DNA of 64,000 bases, from contig NC_037090.1 of NCBI RefSeq assembly GCF_002994745.2, positions 2,108,001 to 2,172,000 of the forward strand. Direction: 5' to 3'. The notes below the pieces were generated by a model. The model saw only the letters and a program-made list of their open reading frames with translations, was not told the origin of the DNA and ran no database searches. This document shows positions 34,211-46,289 of this stretch, piece after piece (the stretch's first letter is position 1; each line of letters opens with the position of its first letter). Made by a program: the position numbers and the translations under genes. Source of the stretch: Rosa chinensis. Lineage: Eukaryota > Streptophyta > Magnoliopsida > Rosales > Rosaceae.

Positions 34211-34530
34211 TGTTAGGGGCCACACTTGTAATGCTGCAAGCAACCTTGTCCAAGGTCATTAGTCAAGCCTTTGGTTGGTTTGCTTGTGTGCTAGGGATGT
34301 TTAGGCAATTTACAAATTATGTAATTTATTTTATTTTAGCATTAGTCTCTTCGGCCTTTTTTATGTTTCCTCCTGTCATGTTCATGTAAGGCCGATATGC
34401 TCTTTGGGGAGGAGTTCCTATTCGGCATAGTTTGGACTAGTGAACTAGTATAGGTACTCACTTGGCTGACTTGCTTGCTAGCAAGTGCCACACGGTCCGC
34501 TTTGCGCATTGCAAAGTTCGGCCCGTGACA
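34211..34530 (+). repeat. 3' LTR
   Basis: 320 bp, same ends as the 5' LTR, directly after the polypurine tract at 34201-34210. Confidence 0.93.
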
Positions 34531-34535
34531 CTAAG

Positions 34536-35141
34536 TCACGGGTTGGACCTTGGGCTTGGGTTTTCTTTTGGGCTTTAGGGTTTTTAAGATTTAGTTTTTA
34601 AATCCCAATAACTCCCTAGCGGACGGAAATAAATAGGAGGCCTTTGCTCTATCTGCTTCTTCCTCTTCCCAGGAATGAACTCACTCCCATAATCCATTTT
34701 ATCTTCAGAGAATTCGTCCCCACATGGGAGAGACATGGGGACGTAAATAAAGGGGTCATTAGCTAGGGGGACCGAAGGGCCCTAACTATTTGTTTGGCTA
34801 AGGTAGTGGGTTTAGGCCCAGCTTAGGCTTGCTATTGTAGTGGGCTTTAGTCTACACTAGGGTTTCTTTTTACACCAAGTTAATGAATCTTGTGGAGTAC
34901 CACAATTGAGTGCATTGACGAAAGGAGATTCAAGGTAGTTTTCTTAGTGTACGTTGAGAATTGTAATTATGTAGGCTCTTAAAATAAGTGATCATCATTG
35001 TACTAGTGGATAGTACTCGCATTCCTTTACATGCTTAACCACTGAGTTAGGGTACAAGCATATAAGGTTTATTTGCATGTGTTGTTCTAGTTTTAGGATT
35101 AAATGAAATCTCTATTACTCTGTCAACAAAAAAAAAAAACA
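34536..35141 (+). mobile_element. Retroposon-like block, right part with poly(A)
   Basis: It runs from GTCACGGGTTGGACC to GGATTAAATGAAATCTC then ATTACTCTGTCAAC and an A run (about 35130-35141), a LINE-like tail. It is probably the 3' half of the block at 28541-29056, split by the gypsy element. Confidence 0.4.
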
Positions 35142-35516
35142 TAAGCATTTACTAAAAGTTATCATAAGTATAAGTATTTATTTTAATCGTGATAACATTA
35201 TAAATAATTAATTTTAACTATTTTGTTGGAGATGCACTAATGATCTTAAATAATAATGTAGAACTATCACGCTTGCTCACTTAAGGACAGTATGAAGGGA
35301 CTGTGAGGGACAAGTGGATCTTAGTCACATATATTAAATATTTAAATTTAAATGATATGTATGAACGGTTATGCTTTGAATCTATCGTTAAGGCATTCAA
35401 AACTGCGATTTACAATTATATGTATGAAAGGTTCAGGTTGGACAGATTTGGTTCGTCCGTTGATTTAATCTTATTCGATACCTTAATAACCATCGATTTG
35501 ACTGAAAATTTGCAGA

Positions 35517-36557
35517 TAGAGGTGGCAAACGGGCCGGCTCGGCCCATTTTAAGCGGGCCTAGTCGTGCTTGGGCCGGTCCATTTATTATCGTGCCGGATT
35601 TGTGCCAGCTCATTTACTTAATCATTAAGCCCAGTCCGGCCCACGGCCAGAGCCCATATCGTGTCGGGCTGTGCTCGTGTCTACCCACTATAAAGCACGA
35701 TTTTAAAATCTTAATTTGAATAAATAAAAATTAATTGTATTTAACTATTTAGAAAATTAAAATAAATTAAGTTCTACAATGCTTTTCTTAATCTTAGCTT
35801 TTTAAGATTAGTTTTCTAATATTTTTTATATTCCACTACAAGAAAGAAAGAAAGAAAAAAATAACTCAAAATATATTGCTTTTAGTATATTATGGTGAGA
35901 AGGCATGCTCACCTAAGGGACAGTTTTTAAGGGACTGTGAGGGACAAGTGAATCTGACGACTGAAAATAAATGCACAGTTTTAAGTTATTATAATTTCTG
36001 CTTTTATATTTAATACATGTGGTTAAGATGCATTTGTCCCTCACAGTCCCTTAAAACTGTCCCTTAGGTGACCAAATCTGTTATAATCTGTTATTGTGAG
36101 ATTAATCTGTATTAATATAATAAAAATTTAGTATCATATTATTCTTTCCCTCATTCTATAGTTGTATTATTATGAGATTAGAAAAAATACTTTATGTCAA
36201 AACAAGGATATAATGTTTTATTTCACTATTTTGACAATATAAAGAAATAGCAATGGTGGAATTGTCTTGAGATTTTAAATAAAGATGTCCAATATTCAAA
36301 TCTCATCATTGTGGTTTTTCAATATTTTTAAAAACAAAATGAAATTTTGTGTTTGTAACGGGCTGACCCACAATATGTCGTGCTCAGGCCGGGCCGGGCC
36401 AGGCCAATGGGCCAATATTCCTAGGCCCAACCCGGCCTGTTATTCTAACGTGCTCGGGTGGTGTCGGGCCACTAACGGACTTGGGTCGTGCCGGGCCTCT
36501 TTTAAGCGTGCCAAGCCAGTGTCGTTCTCATGCTTAGCAGTCTGTTTGCCACCTCTA
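35517..36557. mobile_element. Non-autonomous hAT-like element 1
   Basis: 1041 bp with inverted ends TAGAGGTGGCAAACGG... and ...TGTTTGCCACCTCTA and 8-bp flanks TTTGCAGA / TATGCAGA (one mismatch), the hAT size. Sub-terminal GGGCCGG/CCGGGCC repeats are typical. There is no transposase. A foldback MITE is nested inside. Confidence 0.85.
35907..36072. mobile_element. Foldback MITE, family D, copy 1 (nested)
   Basis: About 166 bp with arms CTCACCTAAGGGACAG... and ...CTGTCCCTTAGGTGA; inner arms AAGGGACTGTGAGGGACAAG / TTTGTCCCTCACAGTCCCTT. The same element is at 44921-45090, and a fragment lies near 35272-35315. Confidence 0.8.
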
Positions 36558-36710
36558 TATGCAGAGGTGATCTACACATTATGAGTTTATGACCTAAAAA
36601 CTGAACAGTTGAAATTGCAAAATGTAATGATTGCAAAAGTTTGTCTAATGCCCTATCCCTAGAAAAGACCAAAAAAGGGCTCCCTTAGTGGAAGGGCCCT
36701 CTATATATAA

Positions 36711-36712
<2 letters not shown>

Positions 36713-36763
<51 letters not shown>

Positions 36764-36766
36764 ATA
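36713..36766. repeat. (AC)n/(AT)n microsatellite
   Basis: ATATATACACAC...ACACATATATATA, about 17 AC units. Confidence 0.9.
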
Positions 36767-36769
36767 TTT

Positions 36770-37145
36770 ATCCATAGCGAGGCATCACTTTGAAATTAAA
36801 GTGCGATGTTGGAGTTTATGGTCACTTTTAGGTCTCATATTCACATCTCGACCGTTCAGTTTTTAGTTATTAATGTATGGATCATCTCTGCAAAATTTCA
36901 GCCAAATTGATGATCTTTAAGGTATCTAACTTGCTTAAACTAATGGACGAAATGATTCTGTCAAACCTGAACTATACTACCTTTAAGGCAGTTATCAATG
37001 CCTTAACAACTATCAATTTGGCTGAAATTTTGCAGAGATGATTTATACATTACTACCTAAAAACTGAATTTTCGAGATGTGGATATGCGAACGAAAAATG
37101 TCCCTAAACTCTAAAACGCACTTTAATTTCATAGTGAGGCCTCGC
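36770..37145. repeat. Family R repeat, copy 4 (foldback)
   Basis: The arms are CATAGCGAGGCATCACTTTG / AATTTCATAGTGAGGCCTCGC. The core has CAAATTGATGATCTTTAAGG and its inverted partner CTTAACAACTATCAATTTGG. A (TG)n tract follows at 37150-37172. Confidence 0.6.
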
Positions 37146-37221
37146 TCTGGTGTGTGTGTGTGTGTGTGTGTGTAACCATATACACACATGATACCATTGC
37201 AAAAAGACTAAATTGCAACAA

Positions 37222-37498
37222 TGTAACGTCCTGAACCTGAACTTACCGGTTTACTAGTCATTTGGACAGTAAACGACCTTTACTTTCACTTTTACTGTCG
37301 TTTCGGTACTTTTAGTAGCCCTAAAAGTCGATTTTTTGTTCAGATCAAAATTTGAGAAAATATTCTTCATGAAAGTTGTAGAGGACGTTAAACCAAGCGC
37401 GTGCATATATGGTACGTAAAAATCGGAGTTTGACTGCGAAAGTTATAAGCGAAATACAAAAGTTAAATTTCTTTTTCTTTTCTCTTTCCTTCCCCCGT

Positions 37499-37539
<41 letters not shown>

Positions 37540-39654
37540 CAACTCTCTCTTTCTCCCTCTTCTGCAACTCTCTCTTTCTCTACCTGCAGGCCACCTAAAG
37601 GCGTGCAACTGGCGTCGTTGGCTTCGTCTCCTCCTCATCTCGACGCCCATGGTGGTATCTCATGAAAACTTGGCCGGAAAACGACGAACCAAGTCGTGGA
37701 AGTTACTGTAGCAAAATGGGTCAACGCCGAGTTCTCCCATTTCCGGCCACCATAGGCTACCAAACCAGATTCTTTGGAAGCGCCTTGAACCGCACTTCCT
37801 GCTCTCCAAACCTCTTGCACCGATTCGAAGCATGGAGGAAGAAAGCATAATTGGAAAATTTCACTGTACAATCGGGTTGCTTAATTGTTTGACCACTTCG
37901 AGATATTTTCTGACTTTGTCATAGTTGAGAAAGTTGTTAGGCTTGTTGAGTAGTTGTTGCTGTCAAAATTTGGTGGCCATCGGAGGTGGTGGCTTGTGGT
38001 GCGTGGGGCCCACGTGCTGCCACTGTGGGTGGCACGTAGGGCAGGTTTTTAATTCATGTTTTAGCCCATTTAAATCCTATAATTGTTGTAGAACTCGTAG
38101 ATGTGAATTTGGTTGGAAATTGGAGAAGTTTTGTGTTGATTATCAATTTCCGGAATTTAGAATTCAATTATCAACTTACGAGAATCCGACCGTCGGATAT
38201 CTCTAGGTTCTGCCTTGGAACCTTTAAATTAACGAATTGACATTAGTGGTAAAATGTGGGTTGAATCCGAGAAGAAGTGGAGAGATGATTTATGAGGATT
38301 TGATTTTGGGAATCATATTTAATTGTTGAATAATTATTCATGGAATATAATTGTGTATAGGGCGACGTACCGAGATATTGCTCGACGAAGGAACTCGTAT
38401 GCGTGATCGCCTAAATAGTACTGTGAGTGGACATTTGATTTTAAATAATACATGCAATTATTTTCTGAATTAAGAATTTATTTAAATTATCCTTTTAAAT
38501 TATTGAGCATATTATCCGAGTTTTTAAATATTGAATTATTTGTTCGATTGGACTTTCGGATTAGAATTGTTATGCTCGATTTTAAACTCATGATTTAGAA
38601 TGATTCTCGACGAATCATTTTCCGAGGTGATTTCCGAAATTAAATATTGTTTCCATTAGTCGATTTTGAGTTTCCCAAAGGATCTTCGAAAATGAGATTT
38701 TCGTTGGGATTCATGGATTTACTTTAATCTCACATGTTAGTTTATGAATTCGAGAATATTTTGGCGTGCAGGGCCACGTCAGTGATATATATTATTTTTC
38801 TCGTGAGATTTGGGGAAGCTTTATTAGTTTTTCGGTTTTCGTATAATTTTAACCCACCATACATGGGTCGTATTATTTTATTGCTAGCTAGCCTATTAGT
38901 ACTCCTCCCCGCTTACTCTGTGTTTGTAGGTGAGTTTAGCAGAGCATGAGATGCTCAAGAGTGTGGGACACTCCGACCCAAGCCTGAGAGGCTCCCTTAC
39001 TTGTATGGTGATGACTTCTTCCCCATTCTCTGTTGTTACTTGACTAGCGGGGCTAGTCCGATTTCTCTTAACCAGCGAGGCTAATATGTTTTCACGAGAT
39101 TTCAGAGTTTAAAGAACTATGTTTTATAAACGTTGCATGCATCAAGATTTTATAAATTTAAATAAGTGGGAAAGTATTCAAGTTTGTTTCATTTAAATTA
39201 TCTTGATTGTTTATTTTTGTCCGCTCACACTAACATGTTTTTCAATACTTTTCCCCTGGGCCCTTCGGTTTCAAATGTCCAGTTTGCAGGCTAAGTTAGT
39301 TGAGGTCGGGGGTACATGGAGTTGAGGCATAGTCAACAAAACAACTTCCGCATATCCATTTTATCCATGTTTTGCTTATTTACCCTTCATTCTAGAATTG
39401 CTCTGATAACTTGTGGGATGAATGTTATTAAGTTGAGATTTGTACTCGTAAATGGGAGATGTTGAGATTTGGGGAGCATGGTGGCTCCAGGAGAATAAGG
39501 ATGGATGGTTTAGAAGTGTATAATGTCTTTCTACAGGTTTTGGGTAGTCCATGTTTAGGGGAAGTTCCGCTAAATTTTTGGTAGAATTTATTTTATGGTG
39601 GGCCCCACAGGGTCACTTCCCATTTCAGGGTGAAATCTGGGGCGGGTCCTGTCA
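37222..39654 (+). mobile_element. Probable solo LTR of a gypsy-type element
   Basis: About 2.43 kb that begins TGTAACGTCCTGAACC and ends GGCGGGTCCTGTCA, with 5-bp flanks AACAA / AACAG (one mismatch). No primer site, gag or pol is present in or beside it. A CT microsatellite lies at 37500-37538. Open frames inside are short and have no recognisable domains. The start sequence fits long plant gypsy LTRs; the right boundary is less sure. Confidence 0.5.
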
Positions 39655-39721
39655 AACAGAGTTCAGAGCAATAGCCCATAGTTCCTCACTGAGATCTTTG
39701 TTTGTTTACTTTTTCTTTATG

Positions 39722-41924
39722 AGAATTCCACAAATGGTCACTCAACTATGACTCATTCGACACTTTGGTCACTAAAGTTTCAAATATATCACTTTGGTTA
39801 CTCAATTATTACTCTGTCAATCACTTTTATTTCACTTTAATCACTTTTCCCAATCATTTTAATACATATTTCTAGGGGTGGCTTGAAATGCCGAACCTGC
39901 CGGAACCAACCGGAAACCGGCCGAACCGGAGGAGTCGGCGCCGACCAAAACGGCAGCCGGAGGTGCGGTGCGGTAATGCCGTACCGAATGTTGATAGTCG
40001 GCTCGGTAGCGGTATAGCAAATAGATGAGGTTCGGCAATGCCGAACCGACCGAATAAAATAGATTTTAACTATTTTTTTATTATTTTTATTAGTAGGTGT
40101 GTTATTAACCGTTGATGTATATCAACAATGAGTTTGAGCCGTTGGATCTGAGTTGAAAGTGAGAAAACCCTAAGGGGGTCAGTTAGGGATCTCATTCCCG
40201 AAAGCAGCCTCTCGACCCTCTCTCTCTCTCCCTCTCTCGCGACACCATTCTAGCATTCTCTCAGCCTCTCTTTCTCTCAGAACCCAGCCCCAATTTGTTG
40301 ATTCCCAGTCCCAAAACCTCAATCTAAGCAAGATACAAACCTCAATAACATAAATTTCAACCCGTATCGTTTGATTTTCGAAATCCCCAAATTTTTCGAA
40401 AACCCTAAAAAATCCTAGATCAGTTCCTTGGTTCAAGTGGTGGCTCAGAGGCTTATAAGGTGTTGAAAAGACGGTTCTTCGCACAACGAATTAGGTAAAA
40501 TCTATCTTCTCTTAGTCTTATCTAATTTGTCTGAGAAAAAAGATGATTGCATTGCTGCGGCTTGTGGAAGTAAGATATTTATGCAGAAAGAATAGAGAAA
40601 GTAGAAATGACGAAGCACATAACTGACAAAGTATCTATTGCTGTCTGCTAATGGATGTATTGATTGATATAAGGTGCATGTGAAATGTTGCAGTTGAGTA
40701 AGGGTGAGATGAGTTTGTGTGTGATGTGATTTTGGTGTGGTTTACTTCTTCGTTTTGATATTTTCTAACTGTGATCATCAATTTGTTCAGGGAAGAGCTT
40801 CGTGTGAGGTGTATGTGAATACAAACAATCAGACAGTTGTTCGTCAAGATTGTTACCCTGAGTTGAGGATTGTCTTTACTTTCTTTTTATGTGGTTAATT
40901 AATCTGAATATTCAATAAATTCTCTGTAAATTAATCAACTTATGACTATACTGATTATTGACTTGGCTATTTTTATTTCTATTTGTGTGATTTTTACTTT
41001 GCAGAAACTGCTAGGCTACATTTGGGAGGTGCTAACTCTTCTACAACAACTGCTGCTTGAAGATTTGGATGCTGCAAAGTGCAAGCATCAGTCCGAAGAT
41101 ATAGTTGCTGGGTTTTTTTTTGTTAGGGATTGGAGTTCAAGTAGAGATTTGGATATGCTGCAGTGCAAACCTCCAGTTCAAACCATATGCAGATTTTTGT
41201 TTATTTCAAGATTTCTAGTTCCTATTTGAAGTTATGTAATATTTAAGTAGTTTTAGACTCAGAAATCAGTTGCATATGATTTGTGAACTTGTAAATTGTC
41301 ATGTAGAACTGGAACATTTTTAATTATTGGAGAAAGTCTGAAAGAGGAAAACATCAAGTCAAGAACTCACATCTCCATAAGAAGGTGAGGAATAGACTTG
41401 ATGAAGAGGTATTATTCAGAAAATTGCTGAAAGAGTTGAGTATTCAGTATTAGGCATGTGGTAAAAACTGATCAGAAAAATTGGGCTTAAAACAGGCAAG
41501 AATGAATAATTGGGCTGAAAAAATACCAATCAATAATAGGCCCATTCATCCAATTCGGTTGGGCCTTAACCGAAATTGTACCGACCGAAAATTCGGTAAC
41601 CGACAGTTTCGGTACCAATTGTTTTGGTACGGTAGTGGTACTGCATTTCAGCTAACCGACATGTTCCGGTCGGTAGTCGGCACAGCCACAAAAACCCGGT
41701 AACCGTACCAGGGCCAGGCCTACATATTTCTCAATTTTTCACAATTGGTTGGACGAAAATATCATTAATAATGTGGCAAATAATTTTTTTTAATGAAAAA
41801 AAAATTAACGAAGTGACTAAAGTGAATAACAGATTTAAAGTTGAGTGATCAAAGTGATATGTTTAAAAAGTGAGTGACCAAAGTGTCGAATAAGTAAAAA
41901 TTGAGTAACTATTTATAATATTCC
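39722..41924. mobile_element. Foldback MITE, family C, copy 2, split by a hAT element
   Basis: The left half (39722-39864: CCACAAATGGTCACTCAAC...CACTTTGGTCACT) and right half (41731-41924: AAAGTGACTAAAGTGAAT..., ...GAGTGACCAAAGTG) match copy 1 at 19724. The 1.85-kb hAT-like element lies between them. Confidence 0.75.
39873..41722. mobile_element. Non-autonomous hAT-like element 2, possible gene capture
   Basis: 1850 bp with ends TAGGGGTGGC... and ...GGCCAGGCCTA and a perfect 8-bp target duplication CATATTTC (39865-39872, 41723-41730). Sub-terminal CCGGAACC/GGTACGG repeats flank a core at about 40150-41250. The core looks like gene-derived sequence (CT-rich leader, AAACCCTAA, splice-like TAG|GTAAAATC and TTTGCAG) rather than transposon. 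No transposase is visible. Confidence 0.8.
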
Positions 41925-42111
41925 TTTTTTTTTTCGTTTCTTTTTTCGTGGAATCACTGAAATCTTTAGTTTGAACAAGATCAGTCAATATGTATTAGCT
42001 CCGTAAATGTGAGCAGCAAGAGTGTGACCTATAGTAGTAACTTAAAAGTTTTAGTGGAAGTTGTATATGGAATTAGTGGAAGTTTTAAAGAAATCTATGG
42101 AATTTAAAAGT

Positions 42112-43231
42112 CTGGGTGTATTCAATATAGACTTTTAACAATCCATGAAAGTCTTGAGGTATTCAATTAGGATTTTTAAAGACTTCATGAATTCCACCAA
42201 AATCTAGGGGTATTCAATTAGGACTTTTAAAAATGAATAAAAGTACAGAGGTATTCAAAATATCATTCATACTTATGGAATTAGAAAATCATGGATAATC
42301 ATGGACTTTGTAGTGTTAACTATACATAACAAACTCCAATAATTTTCCAGCCTTCAGACCAAAGATTTCAAAAAGTCTATCAAAGTTTCCTCTTCAAAAA
42401 AAAAAAAAAGGTCTATCAAAGTTATTCTCTCTACGCACGAAGAAGTTTGTCCTTCATCATCTCTCTTTCTTAATTTTTTGTCTTTTCTCTAATTTTTTAT
42501 GATATCAACCTTTTTTGATACCCAACATGTTCATTGTAGTTGTTGAATGTGATTTTTGTTTTTTTTTTTCAATTGTGATACTTCGAACCCTAATAGCAAT
42601 AAAAATGATTTATGAAACCCTAAAACTCAAATATTGTGGTCTAACCCTAAGACCTTGAACCATACTAAATTTTATCTTATTAATTAATTATTCTCATTAA
42701 TTTGAATTTATATTATGGTTCAAAAAAAGGTTGAACAATTGAATTTCAATTGATTGATTATAGATCAAGACATTGATCAATATTGCTACAATATATGTTA
42801 ATCGGCGAAAACAAAATTGATGAGAATAATTAACCATAAACATCAAGTGATCTATATTGTATATTTATGTTTTTGGGAGATTAGGAATGAGAACAAACTC
42901 GCTAGACAGACTAACAATCATTTATTTGAGTCAATTTTTATTAGAATATACTGGAGCATTGAAGGGACAACAAGTTATTATTTTGTTTTGTGTTTGGGCT
43001 GCATTTGTTTTTTTATTATTTATATTTTGTATATCATAGGAAATCTATAGAAGTCATTCATAATAAAGTATATAGATTTTCATGAATCAATAAAAGTCTG
43101 TTGCTAAAATCAATGGTTTTAAGAAATCCATAACAGTCTATCAACTTTTTAAAGAGTCTGTGGACTTTTCAAAAAGTCTGTCATTTAAAAAAAAGTCTGC
43201 ACAAATCCAAATACAATACACCCCCCTAAGA
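42112..43231. mobile_element. Possible DNA transposon with short inverted ends
   Basis: The ends are GGGTGTATTCAATATAGACTTTT and AATCCAAATACAATACACCC (GGGTGTATT inverted). AAGTC/CATGAA phrases repeat on both sides inside. No target duplication or coding region is clear. Confidence 0.35.
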
Positions 43232-43699
43232 TGAAAAGCAACATAATTGCCATGGTACTTGGATTAGATATTTACTAAAGGCATAATAACTAATAACTAA
43301 GCACCTACCCTCCTCACCAACCGAGGTTACCAAATTTCATTTTAGTACGATGTTGCAATAGTGAGGTGAGGTCTTTAATTTTATGTTTTTGGTTTTAAAT
43401 GCTAGTTTGGAGTTTGCAATTGATATCTTCTTGTCTGTGCAGAAGAAGCGGTTTCTCTTATTGACGTCAATATAGAAGAAGTGGTCTTTAATTCTCATAG
43501 CTACCCTATCATGTGCGTTGTTATTATATATGTACGTCCACTGTACAAAAGTTACAGCAGCTACTAATTATATACGTGCAGATTTTGGTAGTGACTTTAA
43601 GCGAAGAGAGAGTACTAATCCAACTACATTGTTCGTACGTTTGAAGTTTTACAAATCACATGAAAACAATGGTGTAGCACACACAATTATAAGATAGCG

Positions 43700-43837
43700 C
43701 TGCAACATGTTGGGATGTATGTTTCGTTAGAAGTAGACCTTAATGGCTTGTAGATTGTATTTAAAATGTCTTACTTGTAACTTATCATTCTGCTTAATGA
43801 AATATAAGTGTCCTTGGATCCAAAAAAAAAAAAAAAA
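43700..43837 (+). mobile_element. Retroposon-like 3' tail
   Basis: CTGCTTAATGAAATATAAGTG then TCCTTGGATCC and a run of about 15 A. It has the form of a LINE or transcript-derived tail; nothing upstream is recognisable. Confidence 0.3.
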
Positions 43838-43857
43838 GTTATATGTGGTGAAACAAT

Positions 43858-44822
43858 GGGAGAGGATCCTCTCCTGCACATTGTTTTTGCCTGAGCTATG
43901 AAGGAGATTAAGACACGTAGCACTATGAGATCTAATGGTCTACATCTCTTATTTTTATTTGCCTTTCTCCCTTCTGTTACCTTTCCTCTCTCTCTCTCTC
44001 TCTCTCTCTCATCTTTTCTTTACTTCTTTTCCTTCGCTGATATGAAACTCATACCAGGCGAGAACTGTTTTTGGGTTAGAAATCTTCAACGAAACTGTTA
44101 CCAAGACATTAGAACAAACCCAGAACACTCATTCCTCTCCAATCGGTCAAAAACTAAGCAGCGTGATTATCACACCTCTTAATTCACCACCAAAACGCAA
44201 AAAAGAAAAAGCCCAGCCTTAGTAGTAAGATCAAGAACAAAAGCCCAGCTAGGAATTTTAGCAGGGGAAGCTAAATATGTGATCTGGGTTGCGTTCAAAA
44301 CTCGAGGGCTCCAATGCAACAATTGGGGAAGAACAACATGCACCTCAAAATGAATCATACTAGTAAATTCTCTTAGATTGATGGAATCGGCCACAACCTG
44401 CAATCTATTTTTGGCCTTAATTCAATAATTGAATGATTGACAGTGAAGGAAAAGAAGAGGAAATCAAACTGATTTGTCATGTTCAGATCTAAGAATTTAA
44501 TTCTGATAAACCATAATCAAGTCATGAAAATTTTTCTCTACAATTTTGGGTTGTTTTCTGTGATAGTGAAAAATATCCGATTTTGTATCAGAGAAGGAAA
44601 ATAACAGAAGAAAATGAAGAGAACGAACGAGAAAAGACAGAAGTACGAAAAGAAAAGGAGAAGGGGTGCTGAGAAAGATTGGGGAAAAGACAAAACCTAA
44701 AAGAGAGAGGAACATTTCAGTTAAGCTGTAGACCATTAGATCTCATAGTGCTACGTGTCTTAATCTCTTTCATAGCTCAGGTAGCTCAGGCAAAAACAAT
44801 GCTCAGGAGAGGATCCTCTCCC
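43858..44822. mobile_element. Mutator-like MITE with ~100-bp inverted ends
   Basis: 965 bp, ends GGGAGAGGATCCTCTCC... and ...GGAGAGGATCCTCTCCC, flanked by the 10-bp repeat GTGAAACAAT (43848-43857, 44823-44832). The arms share GATTAAGACACGTAGCACTA and ATGAGATCTAATGGTCTACA. The right arm carries an extra AGCTCAGGT duplication. No coding capacity is seen. Confidence 0.8.
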
Positions 44823-44920
44823 GTGAAACAATACCCCACATGGCTCATGAATCACATACAATTTGTTTTAGGTCTTAAAATTCTCATGAATTTATTATGG
44901 AGCGCACATAATATAAGACA

Positions 44921-45090
44921 TGCTCATCTAAGAGACAGTTTTAAAGAGACTGTGAGGAACAAGTGAATCTGACGACTGAAAATAAATGCACAGTTTTAAG
45001 TTGTTATAATTTCTGCTTTTATATTTAATACATGTGGTTGATATGCATTTGTCTCTCACAGTCCCTTTAAAACTGTCCCTTATGTGAGCA
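44921..45090. mobile_element. Foldback MITE, family D, copy 2
   Basis: TGCTCATCTAAGAGACAG ... CTGTCCCTTATGTGAGCA, near-identical core to the copy at 35907-36072. Bases 45100-46200 hold no recognised feature. Confidence 0.75.
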
Positions 45091-46289
45091 AATCTGCACA
45101 TAATATATACCCATATATATAGTATGACAAATGTACTTTTAAAATATTAGTATTTTGTGAGAGGTTGTGTGCAATTTTTTTTTTTTTTGGACTAGCTGTT
45201 GTGAGCATGATGATGAGATTATGTCGATCAGTTAAAGTGTACTATTTTTTGTTTTTTTTGAAAGTCCTCTTTAAAGACTCTCTTACAAAAATAAAAAATA
45301 TATTTAAATTTCAAATCGTGCAGTGAGACCCTAACTCTCATGGCTACTACCCCTTCATTTCCTTCTTACCAAAAGCTTCTTTAGGTGAAAAAAAACCATT
45401 GGTTCTTTTGCAGTGACTGCCTAGCTGACTCTTCACCTCCACCTTCTCTCTTTGCCTCTTTTATTATCTTTTTGTCTGGGATATGGTCGTAGCTACTAGC
45501 TAGCCTATGCCAGCTACATGGGACCAGATCAAAACTGCGATGCTTTTAAAGAAAAAAATGCTGTGATCTAGTCAGCTAGCTAAGAGAATGTGCATATTGG
45601 ATGGAAATCAGATCAACAATTAATAAAACATCATAATTAGTTTGTGAAATAGAAATGCTCCCTACTAGATTCTTAAAATGATAAACTCAGTATGAGCTCT
45701 TCTGCAGGTGAACAACTTCTGAACGTGGCGATTGGAAAACCTAGTCAAGAGATATTCACAATATACGTACGTACGTTTAGGGTTATTTTCTAAGACATGG
45801 GTTGGCTGGTGAATCATAAACATTAATAACAGTTGGGTACGTAGACCTCGGGGTCGTGTAGGGTACCTTGATGTATGTCATAGGTTTATTTTTATTTTTT
45901 TATTTTTAATAAATTAATGTAGTAGAAACATATTGAACTGGTTATCAGGTTACCCACTTAAATGTTAACATGTGTATTTATAAAACTAAAATTTACCGTA
46001 TTAACAACACATTCTATCTTGATATGTAATATTGTTCAGAAACATGTAGTAAATATTGTCAAAATAATAAATTACACATAGTAGAACTAAAATTACGACT
46101 TATGACCACACTTATTGTGGTTATTGTAATTGAGTGGTCAAAGATGTAAATATCATAATTAGACAACTTTTATCAAATGGAGAATCTCCTTGCAATACTG
46201 ATTAGTGAGTACTTACATATCTTTTGGTTTAATATTAATTTTACCATGTTCACAACACAATTGTTGTCAGAATTGTAAAATGGTTGATA

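Larger units (their letters stand above)
29062..34530 (+). mobile_element. Ty3/gypsy chromodomain LTR retrotransposon (degenerate)
   Basis: A complete but dead element of 5469 bp. Two 320-bp LTRs (29062-29381, 34211-34530) begin TGTTAGGGGCC and end CCGTGACA; I count about 13 differences (about 4 percent). The primer site TGGTATTAGAGC (initiator-Met tRNA type) follows at 29384 and a purine tract TGGGGGAGGA precedes the 3' LTR. Flanks are TTAAG and CTAAG. Inside, in order: gag, protease, reverse transcriptase (YLDDIVVYS kept), RNase H (FEVQTDASDFALGG), integrase with HHCC and DDE residues, and a C-terminal chromodomain (FLVKWKGLGDEETSWE). The order RT before integrase makes it gypsy, and the chromodomain makes it a chromovirus-type element. 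Many in-frame stops break gag and pol. Confidence 0.95.
35290..36710. repeat. Family R repeat, copy 3, split by a hAT element
   Basis: The left part ends ATCGATTTGACTGAAAATTTGCAGA (35516) and the right part resumes TATGCAGAGGTGATCTACAC with GACCTAAAAACTGAACAGTTG and ends near AAGGGCCCTCTATATATA. Joined, they match the other family R copies. Confidence 0.6.
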
